A stretch of 64,000 nt of DNA from Virgisporangium aurantiacum (GTDB lineage: Bacteria > Actinomycetota > Actinomycetes > Mycobacteriales > Micromonosporaceae). The stretch is taken from positions 1 to 64,000 of the forward strand of contig NZ_BOPG01000106.1 of NCBI RefSeq assembly GCF_016863635.1, given 5' to 3'. The first letter of the stretch is position 1; each line of letters starts with the position of its first letter. Under the pieces are notes generated by a model. The model worked only from the letters and a program-made list of their open reading frames with translations, made no database searches and had not been told where the DNA came from. Both the position numbers and the translations under genes were made by a program. This document shows, one piece after another, positions 8,227 through 17,794 of the stretch.

Positions 8227-11073
8227 TCAGCTCTGTGCGCCGCGAGTCTCTGCCAACTTGGCGAGTGTGTCGACGGCTTGGGGGTGGTTCAACTGGCGTA
8301 GGCGGTCGGCGGCACACCGCCATGCGTCCCGCGCATCGTGAAGTCGGCCCGCCGCGTGGTAGGTGTCACCCAGGCGGTCGAGGGTCGCGGCGTGTTCATA
8401 GTCATCGGCAAGTTCCTCGAGCAGGGCAATCGCCGTCTGGTAGCAACTGATTGCCTGTCCGTAGTCGGAGAGCCCGTGGTAGATGAAGCCGAGACTGTCC
8501 CAGGCGGCGGCCTGGCCGTCGCGGTTGCCGGTGCGCCGATGAAGGCCGAGGGCGCGCCGACACGCGATCAGGGCCTGCCGGTAGTTGCCGATGTGGGCGT
8601 GATACCAGCCGGCCTGGTTGAGTGCGGCAGCCTGGGTGTGCCGATCGCCGCAGCTGTCGGCGAGCCGGACGGCTTGCACCGCATTTTCCAGCGCCGCGTG
8701 AGGCTGCTCTTGCCACGCCAATACGCGGGCCAGGTTCCGGTGCGTGTTGGCCTGCCCGCGGTGGTCGCCGGCGGCGGCGTAGTGGTCGATGGCCACGCGT
8801 AGGTGGCGATCGGCCTCGTCCAGTTCTCCCGACTGGCAGGCAGCGAGCCCGAGACCGCGGTGCATGTGTGCGAGCGCGACGGGGTCGGTCGAGGTCGCCC
8901 CGGCCGCCAGAACGACCCGCTGGACGGCGACCCACCCGCGCCAGTGCCCAGGTTTGTCCGAAACGTAATCCCACAGCGTCCATGCCAGTCGCCACGCGTA
9001 CGACTCGAAAAGCGGCTGGGCCGCCCACCTCACCAGTGACACCATGGCCGCGCTCTCGGCGGCAAACCAGTCCTCGGCATGTTGCCGGTCGGACAGCGCC
9101 TCCACGACGACCCCCGGTGGCCGGTCGGGTAGGGAAATCGGTGAGCGGTAGGAATAGCGCAGGTGGCTGGCGCGGTCGGCAGTGTGCAGGTAGTGGCTCA
9201 GTAGCCGAGTCATCGCCGTCTGCCGGTCCTCCTCGCTACCGGCGGCTTGCATCTGCTCGGCAGCGTACGTTCGCACCAGGTCGTGCAGCGAGAACCGGCC
9301 GCATCGGTGCTCATCGACCAGGTTCACACCGGTCAATTCGCCCAGCAGTTGGCGTACGTCGGCGACCGGCCGGCCGGCCAGGCTCGCCGCCGCCGCAGGT
9401 GCGATATCCGGGCCGGGGAACAGGGTCAGCAATCGGAACAGCTCCGCGGCCGCCGGGCTGAGCGCCAGATAGGACCACGACAGCACCGCCCTGAGATTGG
9501 TCGCCGGGCCGCCAGCGTCGAGAACATCAAGGCCTTCGGTCGCGAGTTCGCCCGCGATCGTGGCGAGGCTGTCACCGCTGCGCTCGGCTGCCCGGGCCGC
9601 GACGATAGCCAACGCAAGCGGCAATCCGGCGCAGGCGGCCACGGTTGCGTCCAGTGCCGCCGGCCGGACCGTGACGTGGGCCGGGTCGAGGCGACGAAGC
9701 AACAACTGCGCCGCATCCCGCGCATCGAGAAGCCCGAGCCTGACCAGCACGGCGCCGTCGGTCACCACAAGACCGGTGAGCGTGCTGCGGCTCGTCACCA
9801 CCACAGCGCACTCAGGCGCGCCCGGTAGCAGCGGCCGGACCTGCTCCGCGTCGCGGGCATTATCCAGAACGACGAGAACCCGCCGGCCTGCGAGAAGGCT
9901 GCGATAGATCGCGCACTGGGCCGCCTCCGCCGCCGGAATCTCGGCGGGGGGAACGCCCAACCCTTCGAGAAGATCCCGCAGGGCCTCGGCGGGATCAGCC
10001 GGTCCACCGACATCGAAGCCGCGCAGATCGGCGTAGAGCTGACCATCGGGGAACAGCCGTGCGACGCGGTGCGCCCAGTGCGTAGCGAGGGTCGACTTAC
10101 CCACGCCCGCAGGTCCCGAAATGACCGCAACACCGGCCGCCGGTGCGTGTGTGTCGTCGCCGTCCGCGACCCGAACCAGCGCGGTCAATCGCTCCAACTC
10201 CTGACCGCGCCCGACGAAGGTGGCCAGTGGACGCGGCAACTGCGCGGGTACCCACCGCGAACCGACCGTCGGTACGGCATCGGCGGACCCGGCTGGCCGG
10301 AAGACCTCCACTGTGATCGGCTGGGCGCCTTCGACGGCAATCAGGCTGTCTGGCAGGTTGCGGCTGGTGACGAGGATCACGCTGCCGGGCAGGTCCGGCA
10401 GCAGCGGCCAGACCTGCCCGGCGTCGCGAGCGTCATCGAGGACCAGCAGCATCCGCCGGCCGGCCACCAGGCTGCGATAGAGACCAACCTGGGCGTCGAG
10501 CCCGGTTGGCATCCGCGACCTCGGCGCGTCGAGCGCGTCGAGAAGCGCCCGCACCGCCTCGGTGACGGAGACGCATTCGGCTGCGGAGTCGAAACCGTGG
10601 AGGTTGAGATACAGCTGTCCGTCCGGAAACTGGTCGGCGACCCGGTGCCCCCAGTGGACGGCAAGAGCGGTCTTCCCGGCGCCGGCGGGACCGTAGATCA
10701 CGCCGATTGCCGGGCCGGTCGACCCCTGTTGGCCGCGTCGGAGGAGTTGGTCGAGTTGGTCGAGTTGGTCGCGACGCCCGGTGAACTCGGGCAATGCGGC
10801 GGGTAGTACGGCAGGGAGCGAGGCTTGTCCGGTATCGGGCTTCCGGCCGGGGGCTCTGCCGAGCGCGTCGTGCACCAGCGACCCGATGAAGTCCTCCCGT
10901 TGGTCGGCGGGCACCTGCAACGCGTCGGCGAGCAGTCGGGCGGTCGAGGGGCGGACTCGCCGGTCGGGCCGCGACTCGACCAGTTGGATGCTTCGCACGC
11001 TCACCCCGGCGAGGGCCGCGAGATCCTCCTGCGACAGCCCCAATCTGAGCCGCTGGGCGCGCACCAGGTTCAT
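8227..11073 (-). CDS. XRE-type regulator with two NB-ARC domains and TPRs
   Basis: From ATG 11073 the protein is 948 aa. An XRE helix-turn-helix occupies about residues 8-60 (LGLSQEDLAALAGVSVRSIQ). A first STAND/NB-ARC P-loop module follows, with Walker A GPAGAGKT at 128-135 and LLVLDD near 209. A second, fuller module has GPAGVGKS at 320-327, LVVLDN, and the winged-helix/ARC region with LSPAAAELFRLL. TPRs follow to the C-terminus. Two complete P-loops in one chain is unusual for this family; the first lacks the ARC half and looks like an internal duplication. The open frame extends upstream to 11166, and GTG 11100 is an alternative start. Neighbours give no direct target. Confidence 0.85.
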   Translation of the reverse strand: MNLVRAQRLRLGLSQEDLAALAGVSVRSIQLVESRPDRRVRPSTARLLADALQVPADQREDFIGSLVHDALGRAPGRKPDTGQASLPAVLPAALPEFTGRRDQLDQLDQLLRRGQQGSTGPAIGVIYGPAGAGKTALAVHWGHRVADQFPDGQLYLNLHGFDSAAECVSVTEAVRALLDALDAPRSRMPTGLDAQVGLYRSLVAGRRMLLVLDDARDAGQVWPLLPDLPGSVILVTSRNLPDSLIAVEGAQPITVEVFRPAGSADAVPTVGSRWVPAQLPRPLATFVGRGQELERLTALVRVADGDDTHAPAAGVAVISGPAGVGKSTLATHWAHRVARLFPDGQLYADLRGFDVGGPADPAEALRDLLEGLGVPPAEIPAAEAAQCAIYRSLLAGRRVLVVLDNARDAEQVRPLLPGAPECAVVVTSRSTLTGLVVTDGAVLVRLGLLDARDAAQLLLRRLDPAHVTVRPAALDATVAACAGLPLALAIVAARAAERSGDSLATIAGELATEGLDVLDAGGPATNLRAVLSWSYLALSPAAAELFRLLTLFPGPDIAPAAAASLAGRPVADVRQLLGELTGVNLVDEHRCGRFSLHDLVRTYAAEQMQAAGSEEDRQTAMTRLLSHYLHTADRASHLRYSYRSPISLPDRPPGVVVEALSDRQHAEDWFAAESAAMVSLVRWAAQPLFESYAWRLAWTLWDYVSDKPGHWRGWVAVQRVVLAAGATSTDPVALAHMHRGLGLAACQSGELDEADRHLRVAIDHYAAAGDHRGQANTHRNLARVLAWQEQPHAALENAVQAVRLADSCGDRHTQAAALNQAGWYHAHIGNYRQALIACRRALGLHRRTGNRDGQAAAWDSLGFIYHGLSDYGQAISCYQTAIALLEELADDYEHAATLDRLGDTYHAAGRLHDARDAWRCAADRLRQLNHPQAVDTLAKLAETRGAQS

Positions 11074-11313
11074 GGTGTCCGGGCGTTGCCGTCCCCGCAC
11101 TCGGGCGTCTCCCTCCAATCGTGGTGTGAACCTTGGCGACCAGTGATGATGCCATCCCGTCGTCACTTGCGGAAACGGCTACCTGCTGCGGATCCACGCG
11201 GTCATCGATGCCGCGTTCGGAGCTAATGCCGAGTAGGCGCAGGATCGAGTGCACCGTCACGACGCGGATGCCGTTGCCGCGCGGTAGGCCCGGTGTGGGC
11301 ATAATGCGGCATC

Positions 11314-11793
11314 ATGTCGAACGTCGTCATTGCGGTCCTCGCCGTCGCGGCGGGTCTCGTGGTGGCCGGCGCCGGTCTCCTCGTCGTGGTCCGGCGCCGT
11401 CTGGTCGTGGTGCGGGTGGCCGGCGACAGCATGCTGCCGACGTACCGGAACGGCGATCAGGTGCTGGTGCGCAGGGTCAGATCGGACCGGCTGGCGCGCG
11501 GGCAGGTGGTCGTGATCGATCCGATGTCGCGCGGGGGCGACTGGGCCACCGGTCCCCTGCCGGATCCGACCTCGCAGCGTTGGCTGATCAAGCGGATCGC
11601 GTCGGTGGCCGGCGATCCGGTGCCCGAGTCGGTGACGCGCGCGGCCAGCATACCGGCTGGCACTTCCGTGCCGGCCGGTCACCTGGTCGTACTGGGCGAC
11701 AACGCCCGGGTCAGCGGCGACTCACGGATGTTCGGCTACGTACCGGCCGACCGCGTGCTCGGGATCGCCCTGCGTCAGCTCTCGGACCCGTAG
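11314..11793 (+). CDS. S26 signal-peptidase-like protease of a peptide locus
   Basis: This 159-aa protein has one N-terminal transmembrane helix (residues about 4-27) followed by a short signal peptidase I fold. The nucleophile Ser39 lies in GDSM, the general base Lys93 in LIKRIASV, then GDN (128-130) and SGDSR (134-138), the box E motif. It is shorter than LepB, as in dedicated S26 proteins linked to secreted-peptide clusters. The 3' end overlaps the convergent ABC exporter by 19 bases. The neighbouring precursor carries an A-D-A sequence just before its Cys-rich core, which suits an AxA-cleaving peptidase. The link between the two is inference. Confidence 0.85.
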   Translation: MSNVVIAVLAVAAGLVVAGAGLLVVVRRRLVVVRVAGDSMLPTYRNGDQVLVRRVRSDRLARGQVVVIDPMSRGGDWATGPLPDPTSQRWLIKRIASVAGDPVPESVTRAASIPAGTSVPAGHLVVLGDNARVSGDSRMFGYVPADRVLGIALRQLSDP

Positions 11794-13577
11794 CCGCGCG
11801 CCTGCAGGGTGAACAGGGTCGCGTACCGGCCGCCGAGCGCCAACAGTTCCGCGTGCGACCCCTGCTCGACGATCTGCCCGGCGTCAAGGACCACGATGAC
11901 GTCGGCGTCCCGGACCGCCCCGAGCCGGTGCGAGATCAGCAGGCTGGTGCGACCGCGCCGGTGCTCGCGCAGCCGTTCGTGGATCGCGTGCTCGGCCTCC
12001 GCGTCGAGACCCGAGCTGGGCTCGTCGAGGATCAGCACGTCGCGGCTGTCGCGCATGAACGTGCGGGCCAGTGCCAGCCGCTGCCACTCGCCGCCCGACA
12101 GCACCACGCCGGCCTCGACGTCCGAGCTGTCGGTCACGAAGATCCGGCTGAGCAGCGTGTCGTACCCGCGCGGCAGCTTCGCCAGCCGCTCGTGCGTGCC
12201 GGCCCGCTCGGCCGCCGCCCGGACGAGGTCGCGGTCGGAAGCGGTGGCGAGGTCACCGAGGCCGATGTTCTCCGCGGCGGACATGTCGTAGCACATGTAG
12301 TCCTGGAAGAGGACGCCGATGCGCTCGCGCAGGCGGGCCGGATCGGTGTCGCGCAGGTCGACGCCGTCCCAGCTGACGCTCCCCTTGTCCGGGTCGTACA
12401 GCCGGCACACGAGTTTGACCAGCGTCGACTTGCCCGCACCGTTGAGACCGACCAGCGCGACCGATTTACCCGCTGGTACCACCAGGTCGACCCCGCGCAG
12501 CACCCACGGATGGCCGTCGTCGTACCGGAACCACACGTCGCGCAGCACCAGGCCGTCGCGCAACGGACCGAGCTCGGCCGGATGCTCCGGCACCGGCAGG
12601 TCGGGCGCGGAGCGGACCACGTCGAAGTAGTGCCTGAGCATCAGCAACGCGTTGTGGAGCTCGGCTCCCTCACCGGCGAGGGCCGCCAGCCCGAGCTGGA
12701 TGCCGGCCGCGGCGGCCAGGAACACCGACACGTCCCCGATCGTGAGTCGACCACCGGCGGCGGCGAGGAGCGCCCAGACCACACCGGCGCCGGTGACGAC
12801 CGCGCTGACCGCGGAGAGCACCGACTGCCCGCGCATGGTGTGCCGGTCGAGGTCGCGTTCCGTCGCGTTGACCGTTCGCAGCTCGTCGAGCATGTGGCCG
12901 CGCAGGTGGTCGCCGAGGCCGAACAGGCGGATCTCCTTGGCCGCGCTCAGTTGGGTGAGGAGGCCGGCGAAGAAGAACCGCCGGCGGGTGTTGGCGGTGA
13001 CGCCCCACATCATCTCGGCGCGCCGGTGGCTGTGCTGGATCTGCATCCGCATGGCCGGGATCGCCGCGACCACGACCAGCACGACCATCAGCGGGTTCAA
13101 CGTGAACAGGGCGACGATGAAGCCGGCCACGGTGAACACGTTCTGGGCGATCTGCAGGCCGCCGCCGACCACCCGTTGCGGCGCCCGCTGCCCGGCCTCG
13201 TGCGCCAGTTGCAGGCGGTCGTGGAAGGCGGGATTCTCGAACGGCCGCAGGCCGGGTTGGGCGTTCACCGCCCGGAAAAGCTGGTCCTCGATGAGCACCG
13301 ACAGCGCCCGCCGCAGCTGGCCCTGGAAGTACTCCCCGAGGAACGGCAGCACGGCGACGGCGACGCCCAGCACCGCGAGGCCCACCGCCATCGGCACCAA
13401 CTCGGCGGGCTCCGCACCGCCGGCCAGCGCGTCGAGTGCCAGCTTGGTGATCCACGCCAACCCGACGGGAAGCAGGCCGCGCAGCGTCGCCGCGGCGACG
13501 GACAGAATCATCGCCGGCCGGTCGGCCCGCCACGCGAGCGCCACCGCCGAACCGAGCCGGCGCCACAGGGCGTCCAT
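11775..13577 (-). CDS. ABC exporter (fused permease and ATPase) for the Cys-rich peptide
   Basis: This 600-aa half-transporter has six predicted membrane helices in residues about 1-310. An ATPase follows with Walker A GLNGAGKST (377-385), signature LSGGE (493-497), Walker B VLILDEP (514-520) and H-loop His550. There is no C39 peptidase domain at the N-terminus, so leader removal must come from another enzyme; the S26 protease next door is the obvious candidate. AAGGA lies eight bases before the ATG. It follows the 57-aa precursor on the same strand after an 86-base gap that contains a hairpin. It probably exports the matured peptide or acts as its immunity pump. Substrate assignment is from context. 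Confidence 0.88.
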   Translation of the reverse strand: MDALWRRLGSAVALAWRADRPAMILSVAAATLRGLLPVGLAWITKLALDALAGGAEPAELVPMAVGLAVLGVAVAVLPFLGEYFQGQLRRALSVLIEDQLFRAVNAQPGLRPFENPAFHDRLQLAHEAGQRAPQRVVGGGLQIAQNVFTVAGFIVALFTLNPLMVVLVVVAAIPAMRMQIQHSHRRAEMMWGVTANTRRRFFFAGLLTQLSAAKEIRLFGLGDHLRGHMLDELRTVNATERDLDRHTMRGQSVLSAVSAVVTGAGVVWALLAAAGGRLTIGDVSVFLAAAAGIQLGLAALAGEGAELHNALLMLRHYFDVVRSAPDLPVPEHPAELGPLRDGLVLRDVWFRYDDGHPWVLRGVDLVVPAGKSVALVGLNGAGKSTLVKLVCRLYDPDKGSVSWDGVDLRDTDPARLRERIGVLFQDYMCYDMSAAENIGLGDLATASDRDLVRAAAERAGTHERLAKLPRGYDTLLSRIFVTDSSDVEAGVVLSGGEWQRLALARTFMRDSRDVLILDEPSSGLDAEAEHAIHERLREHRRGRTSLLISHRLGAVRDADVIVVLDAGQIVEQGSHAELLALGGRYATLFTLQARGYGSES

Positions 13578-13608
13578 CGAATGTCCTTAACGACGACGGC
13601 GACCGCCC

Positions 13609-13637
13609 GGCCGCCGCTCCCTCGTGGCGCGGCGACC
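13609..13637 (-). terminator. possible attenuating hairpin between precursor and exporter
   Basis: On the minus strand a 9-base arm (13637-13629) pairs with 13617-13609 with one G-U pair and an 11-base loop. No T-tract follows. Placed right after the peptide gene and before the exporter, it could lower read-through so the small peptide is made in excess, as is usual for precursor genes. The same bases could be chance in such GC-rich DNA. Confidence 0.35.
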
Positions 13638-13663
13638 GGACGGTCATGGGGGGCCGAGCGGGA

Positions 13664-13837
13664 TCAGCAGTAGTACCAGGCCTGGCAGGTGGTGCCGAGG
13701 ACCTCGTGGTGGCAGCAGTACCGGCAGTACTTCTGGCCGCAGCAGCGCTCGGTGTAGCAGTGGTTGGCGTCTGCGGTGATGCGTGGGACGAACCGGCCGA
13801 CCATGCGGTCACCCAGCCGGTTGAGGGCCTTGATCAT
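13664..13837 (-). CDS. Cys-rich secreted peptide precursor (57 aa, 8 Cys)
   Basis: The 57-aa product has a basic, amphipathic N-terminal half (MIKALNRLGDRMVGRFVPRI) and a cysteine-rich C-terminal half that begins after T-A-D-A (residues 21-24). The cysteines are C27, C32, C33, C38, C41, C42, C51 and C57; the tail ends Q-A-W-Y-Y-C. Eight cysteines allow four disulfides or thioether-type crosslinks. ATG 13837 has a strong GGAGG five to nine bases upstream. It sits between a redoxin gene and an ABC exporter on the same strand. This is the order expected for a secreted disulfide-rich bacteriocin-like or signalling peptide. I do not recognise a named family. The N-terminal half is not a classical hydrophobic signal peptide, so export by the ABC transporter with leader removal is more likely than Sec. 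Confidence 0.8.
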   Translation of the reverse strand: MIKALNRLGDRMVGRFVPRITADANHCYTERCCGQKYCRYCCHHEVLGTTCQAWYYC

Positions 13838-13925
13838 TGTGCCTCCTTCGGAACCGTTGCGGTGCATACCGAACACCGGACATCCGTCCACATTGGACAG
13901 ATGCTCGGAGAATCGCCAGTAGGTG

Positions 13926-14477
13926 TCAGGCGTTAGCGGGCGCGAGATCGGGCATGGTGGTGCCGCTCACCACGACCACTCCGGACTCGTCGACCACGCC
14001 GATCGCGGGGTATCCCTGTACGGCGAACGCCTTCTGGAGCGGGCCACCCATGTCCTCGCGCACCACTCGCGCAACCGGAGCCAGGTCGTCCACAAAGGTC
14101 TGTGCGTCGCCCTCGTCGTCGCGGCCGGCGACGACGGCCAGCACGCGGTGCCGGCCGCCCGGGTGGTCGGCGGCGCTGGCCACGAACTCCGGCAACCGCT
14201 CCGCGCAGGGCTGGCACCCCAGGGAGAAGAAGCCGACGAGCTCTGGCCCGTCGCGATCGTCGGCCGACAGCGTCGCGCCGTCGACGGTCGTCGCGGTGTA
14301 CGCGCCCACCGACTGTCCCGCGGGCAGCATGGTGGCGCCGCGCATCGGCCCAGCCGTTCCCATCTTGCTGATCAACTCCGTGTGTTCCCGCAGGCGCCGG
14401 ACGACGGCGAGCGTGAACACCAGATTGACCGCCGCTAACAGTCCCACGAGGACGACCGTGGCCACCAGAAATGCCAT
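13926..14477 (-). CDS. membrane-anchored TlpA/MauD-like thiol redoxin
   Basis: From ATG 14477 (GGAG five bases upstream) this 183-aa protein has an N-terminal membrane helix (residues about 3-26) and then an extracytoplasmic thioredoxin-like domain. The redox pair is C88-x-x-C91 in FFSLGCQPC, and a cis-Pro lies in GYPAIG near 157. This is the TlpA/AhpC-TSA/MauD pattern, which makes or reshuffles disulfides outside the membrane. As the first gene upstream of the eight-Cys precursor, it is a good candidate to oxidise that peptide. A MauE/DoxX partner that would recharge it is not present nearby. Longer starts up to 14657 add a Cys/Arg-rich stretch that does not look coding. Confidence 0.85.
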   Translation of the reverse strand: MAFLVATVVLVGLLAAVNLVFTLAVVRRLREHTELISKMGTAGPMRGATMLPAGQSVGAYTATTVDGATLSADDRDGPELVGFFSLGCQPCAERLPEFVASAADHPGGRHRVLAVVAGRDDEGDAQTFVDDLAPVARVVREDMGGPLQKAFAVQGYPAIGVVDESGVVVVSGTTMPDLAPANA

Positions 14478-15331
14478 TCCAACTCCCCGAGGTTTGGAAC
14501 CATGAACGCGGCGTTCACCGTTCGGGGGGCGTCGAAGATCGAGATCCCGCGCCGACTCGGTCATCGTCGACGTGTGCAGTCTGTGCGGGACACAGGCCTG
14601 GCGACACGTAAGGCACCCGCACCTATTCCGCAAGTATCGACGGGAGAGCATCCTCACTGCTCGGCAAGATTCACGGTCGAGATCTCGCTCGGCGTGGTGG
14701 CAGGACGTGGAACGGCCGCCGGTTGATCATCGATGGTTGTGTGGACTATCGATGGAGGGCCGGCGGCCGCGGCTGTCAGCGTGGATGATGCCGGCGTCGC
14801 CGGCTGCGACGACCAACTGTTTCCCGGCGCCCGGCGGGTGTTCCGACTGCGCCGGGACACCGGCGGTCCCGACGTCCAACGCACCAGCGGTCGTAGATCC
14901 ATTCAATAAGTAGTCAGCCGCGATCCGGTGCGTTACCAATTGCGTGCTGATAACCGAGCGTAACCGGTGAGCCCGACCGATGGACGCGTCGCAACCCGAC
15001 CCGCTCGTTGTCTGGTGTCGGCTTGTCGGCCCAGACATCGATCGGTGGCTGCGTCCACGCCTGCAATTTGGACACCGTGCGCGGCCCTACCGAAACCCAC
15101 CGGCGGTCAACTCGTTGGCGAGTTTGAGTGGGCTTGTTCGTCCACACCTTCTCGATCCGGCCCGACCCGCACATCGCGCAGACTGGACATCCACGGGAGA
15201 GCAATTACGGACTCACGATCTCAAGGAAGTTACCGACGTCGACCGCCCGCGGCCGGATCCTGGCAACGGTGATCCGTCGCCACCCGATCGTGGGTTTCAG
15301 GTGCGGAGATTGTCCGCGAGAGGGAAGACTT
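14478..15331. other. 854-base gap with no supportable gene
   Basis: Short open frames exist on both strands, but none has a recognisable domain, a ribosome-binding site or convincing composition. ATCGATGG occurs twice (around 14728 and 14748) as a short direct repeat. The segment must hold the promoters of the divergent redoxin operon and the LuxR-type regulator. Confidence 0.4.
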
Positions 15332-17731
15332 GTGGCCATGGCAGGGCCGCGCGCGACGAACCAGGTGGTTCGACGGCGCACCGGCAGTGTGATCGGGAAC
15401 GTTCCCGCGGAATTGAGCAGCTTCGTCGGCCGCCAGGACGAACTGACGCAGGTCAAGCGACTGCTGTCGACCTATCGGATGGTGACCTTAACGGGGGTCG
15501 GCGGGGTCGGCAAGACCCGGCTGGCGTTGCGGACGGCGACCGAGGTGCGGCGGGCGTTTCCGGACGGGGCCTGGTTCATCGACCTGGGCGGAGTACTCCC
15601 GCCCGAGCTGGCCACATTTGAGATGCCCGACGCCCAGGCCGTCGCCGGTCTGGTCTGCGCCACGCTGGGTGTGCGGGAGCAGTCTGCCCGCGCACCGGTT
15701 GACGCGCTCCGCGAACGTCTCGCTCGAGCACGGCTGTTGTTGGTGTTGGACAATTGTGAACATCTGCTCTCCGCCTGCGCCATGTTGGCCGAGGCGTTGC
15801 TGCGGGCCAGCCCGGGTCTGCGGATCGTGGCGACCAGCCGAGAGCCGCTGACCGTCGTCGGCGAGGCCACGCTGCCCGTGCCGCCCCTACCAGTGCCGGA
15901 TCGACACGAACCGCCGGCCCTCGCCGACCTGACCCGGTGTGCGTCGGTGGCCCTGTTCACCGCTCGTGCGACGGCCGCCTTGCACGACTTCCAGCTCACC
16001 GAGGACAACCGGCTCGCGGTGGTCGAGATCTGTCAACGGCTGGACGGACTGCCGCTGGCCATTGAACTGGCTGCGGCCCGGCTGCCGGTTCTGACTCCGC
16101 ACCAGATCGCGGACCGCTTGATCGACCGGTTCGCCCTGCTCACCCGTAGCAGCCGGCGTAGTCCGGACCGGCAGCAGACGCTCCGGGCGTGCGTCGACTG
16201 GAGCTTCGACCTGTGCACGAAGGACGAGCAGCGGCTGTGGGCGCGCCTGTCGACCTTTGCCGACAGCTTCGAGTTCGACGCGATCGAGGGCATTTGCGCC
16301 AGTGACGACCTGCCGGTCGAAGAGCTCCTCGACCTGACCAACAGCCTGGTCGACAAGTCGATCCTGGTCCGGAACCACGACCACGGCCGCAGCGCGCGAT
16401 ACCGCATGTTGCAGACGATGCAGGTCTACGGGCTGGAGAAACTGCGTGAGACCGGTGAGGATGCGTTCCTGGCCCGACGGCACCGTGACTGGTACGAAGG
16501 GCTCGTGGCCCGCGCCCGCGCGGAGTGGATCAGCAACCGACAGGCATACTGGCTGACCCGTCTCACCCGTGAATACCCGAACCTGCGGGCGGCCGTGGAT
16601 TTCTCCCTCCGCGAGCCGGGCGAGGTCGATGCGGCGCTGCGTATCGCGCTCTCCCTGCCAGCGATGTACTGGTGGGCCCGAGGCATGTTCCGCGAGGGGC
16701 GGCGGTGGCTCAAGATCGCCCTCGGCGCAACCACCGAACGCGGGGTCCGGCATACCCGGGCGATGCTGTTGGCCAGCCGGTTGGCCTTCGCCCAACGTGA
16801 CGGCGACGCCTCCCGGCTGCTCGAGGACGGAGAGCGGCTCGCCCGGAGGCTCGACGCCCCGGACGCCATCGCACAGGCCATGTTCATCCGCGGAACGGCT
16901 GCGATGTTTCGCAACGAGCTGGCCCTCGCCGTGGAATTGTTCGAGGCTGCCCTGGCGACGCTCGACCGGGCGGCGGAACCGGAGTTGGATCAACGGCTAC
17001 ACGTGATGTTCACGCTCGTGGCGGCGGCAGGTCTGGCCGGGGATCATGCGCGGGCCAGCGCGTGTTATCGCGAGGTACTGGCGATCACCGAGCCCAACGG
17101 GGAGGGGATCTACCGGTCCAACGCCATGTGGGCTCACGGGATGGTTGCGTGGCGGCAGGGCGATCTGGACGAGGCTGCCGCGCTGCAGTTGGCAAGCCTG
17201 CGACTCAAATGCATCCACGGCCTGGACGACACGCTCGGCGGCGCCCTGTGCCTGGAGGTGCTGGGCTGGATCGAGGCCGGTCAACAGCGCCCTGATCGCG
17301 CTGCCACGTTCCTCGGCGCCGCCGACGCCGCGCTGGAGGACCTCGGCACCCCGATCCGCACGTTCGGCCATCTGGCCGAGCAACACGACGAATGCGAGCG
17401 GCAGACCCGCAACGCGCTCGGCGACCGGATATTCGACGAGACCCTCCGGCACGGCCGGGGCCTGACCTATGAAGAGGCGCTGGCGTACGCCCTCGGCGAG
17501 GTACGGTCAGCGCCGCCGGCAACCTCGGCCGCCCCGACCCCGCTCACCAGACGCCAACAACAGGTTGCCATGCTCGTCGGGCGCGGACTGAGCAACAGGG
17601 AGATCGCCAGCGCCTTGGTCATCTCCCAGCGCACCGCCGAAAGTCACCTCGAGAGCATCCTCACAAGGCTCGGCTTCTCCTCCCGCGCTCAGGTTGCGGC
17701 GTGGATGGCCCGGCAGCACCCGGACGGGTGA
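15332..17731 (+). CDS. LuxR-family regulator with AAA/NB-ARC-type ATPase
   Basis: This protein of about 799 aa carries an ATPase (Walker A GVGGVGKT near residues 53-60, Walker B LLLVLDNCEH) of the kind found in actinobacterial LuxR/ATPase regulators. A winged region, a TPR-like helical middle (about 370-700) and a C-terminal LuxR helix-turn-helix (LTRRQQQVAMLVGRGLSNREI and on) follow. GTG 15332 is favoured because GAGGGAAG lies just upstream; ATG 15338 is two codons later. The frame stays open back to 15128, but that part has no sensible composition. It is followed by an MFS transporter gene 63 bases downstream on the same strand, a possible target or operon partner. The input signal is unknown. 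Confidence 0.9.
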   Translation: MAMAGPRATNQVVRRRTGSVIGNVPAELSSFVGRQDELTQVKRLLSTYRMVTLTGVGGVGKTRLALRTATEVRRAFPDGAWFIDLGGVLPPELATFEMPDAQAVAGLVCATLGVREQSARAPVDALRERLARARLLLVLDNCEHLLSACAMLAEALLRASPGLRIVATSREPLTVVGEATLPVPPLPVPDRHEPPALADLTRCASVALFTARATAALHDFQLTEDNRLAVVEICQRLDGLPLAIELAAARLPVLTPHQIADRLIDRFALLTRSSRRSPDRQQTLRACVDWSFDLCTKDEQRLWARLSTFADSFEFDAIEGICASDDLPVEELLDLTNSLVDKSILVRNHDHGRSARYRMLQTMQVYGLEKLRETGEDAFLARRHRDWYEGLVARARAEWISNRQAYWLTRLTREYPNLRAAVDFSLREPGEVDAALRIALSLPAMYWWARGMFREGRRWLKIALGATTERGVRHTRAMLLASRLAFAQRDGDASRLLEDGERLARRLDAPDAIAQAMFIRGTAAMFRNELALAVELFEAALATLDRAAEPELDQRLHVMFTLVAAAGLAGDHARASACYREVLAITEPNGEGIYRSNAMWAHGMVAWRQGDLDEAAALQLASLRLKCIHGLDDTLGGALCLEVLGWIEAGQQRPDRAATFLGAADAALEDLGTPIRTFGHLAEQHDECERQTRNALGDRIFDETLRHGRGLTYEEALAYALGEVRSAPPATSAAPTPLTRRQQQVAMLVGRGLSNREIASALVISQRTAESHLESILTRLGFSSRAQVAAWMARQHPDG

Positions 17732-17794
17732 ATGGCACCCATCACCGGGTGACCAACCTCGACCCGTCGGCGGCGTCGTGCCATCTTGGGGGAC

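Noticed and set aside
11133..13673. 846-codon open frame on the plus strand
   Set aside because: It is antisense to the ABC exporter, which has every expected motif; the product is low-complexity Arg/Gly/Pro sequence without domains.
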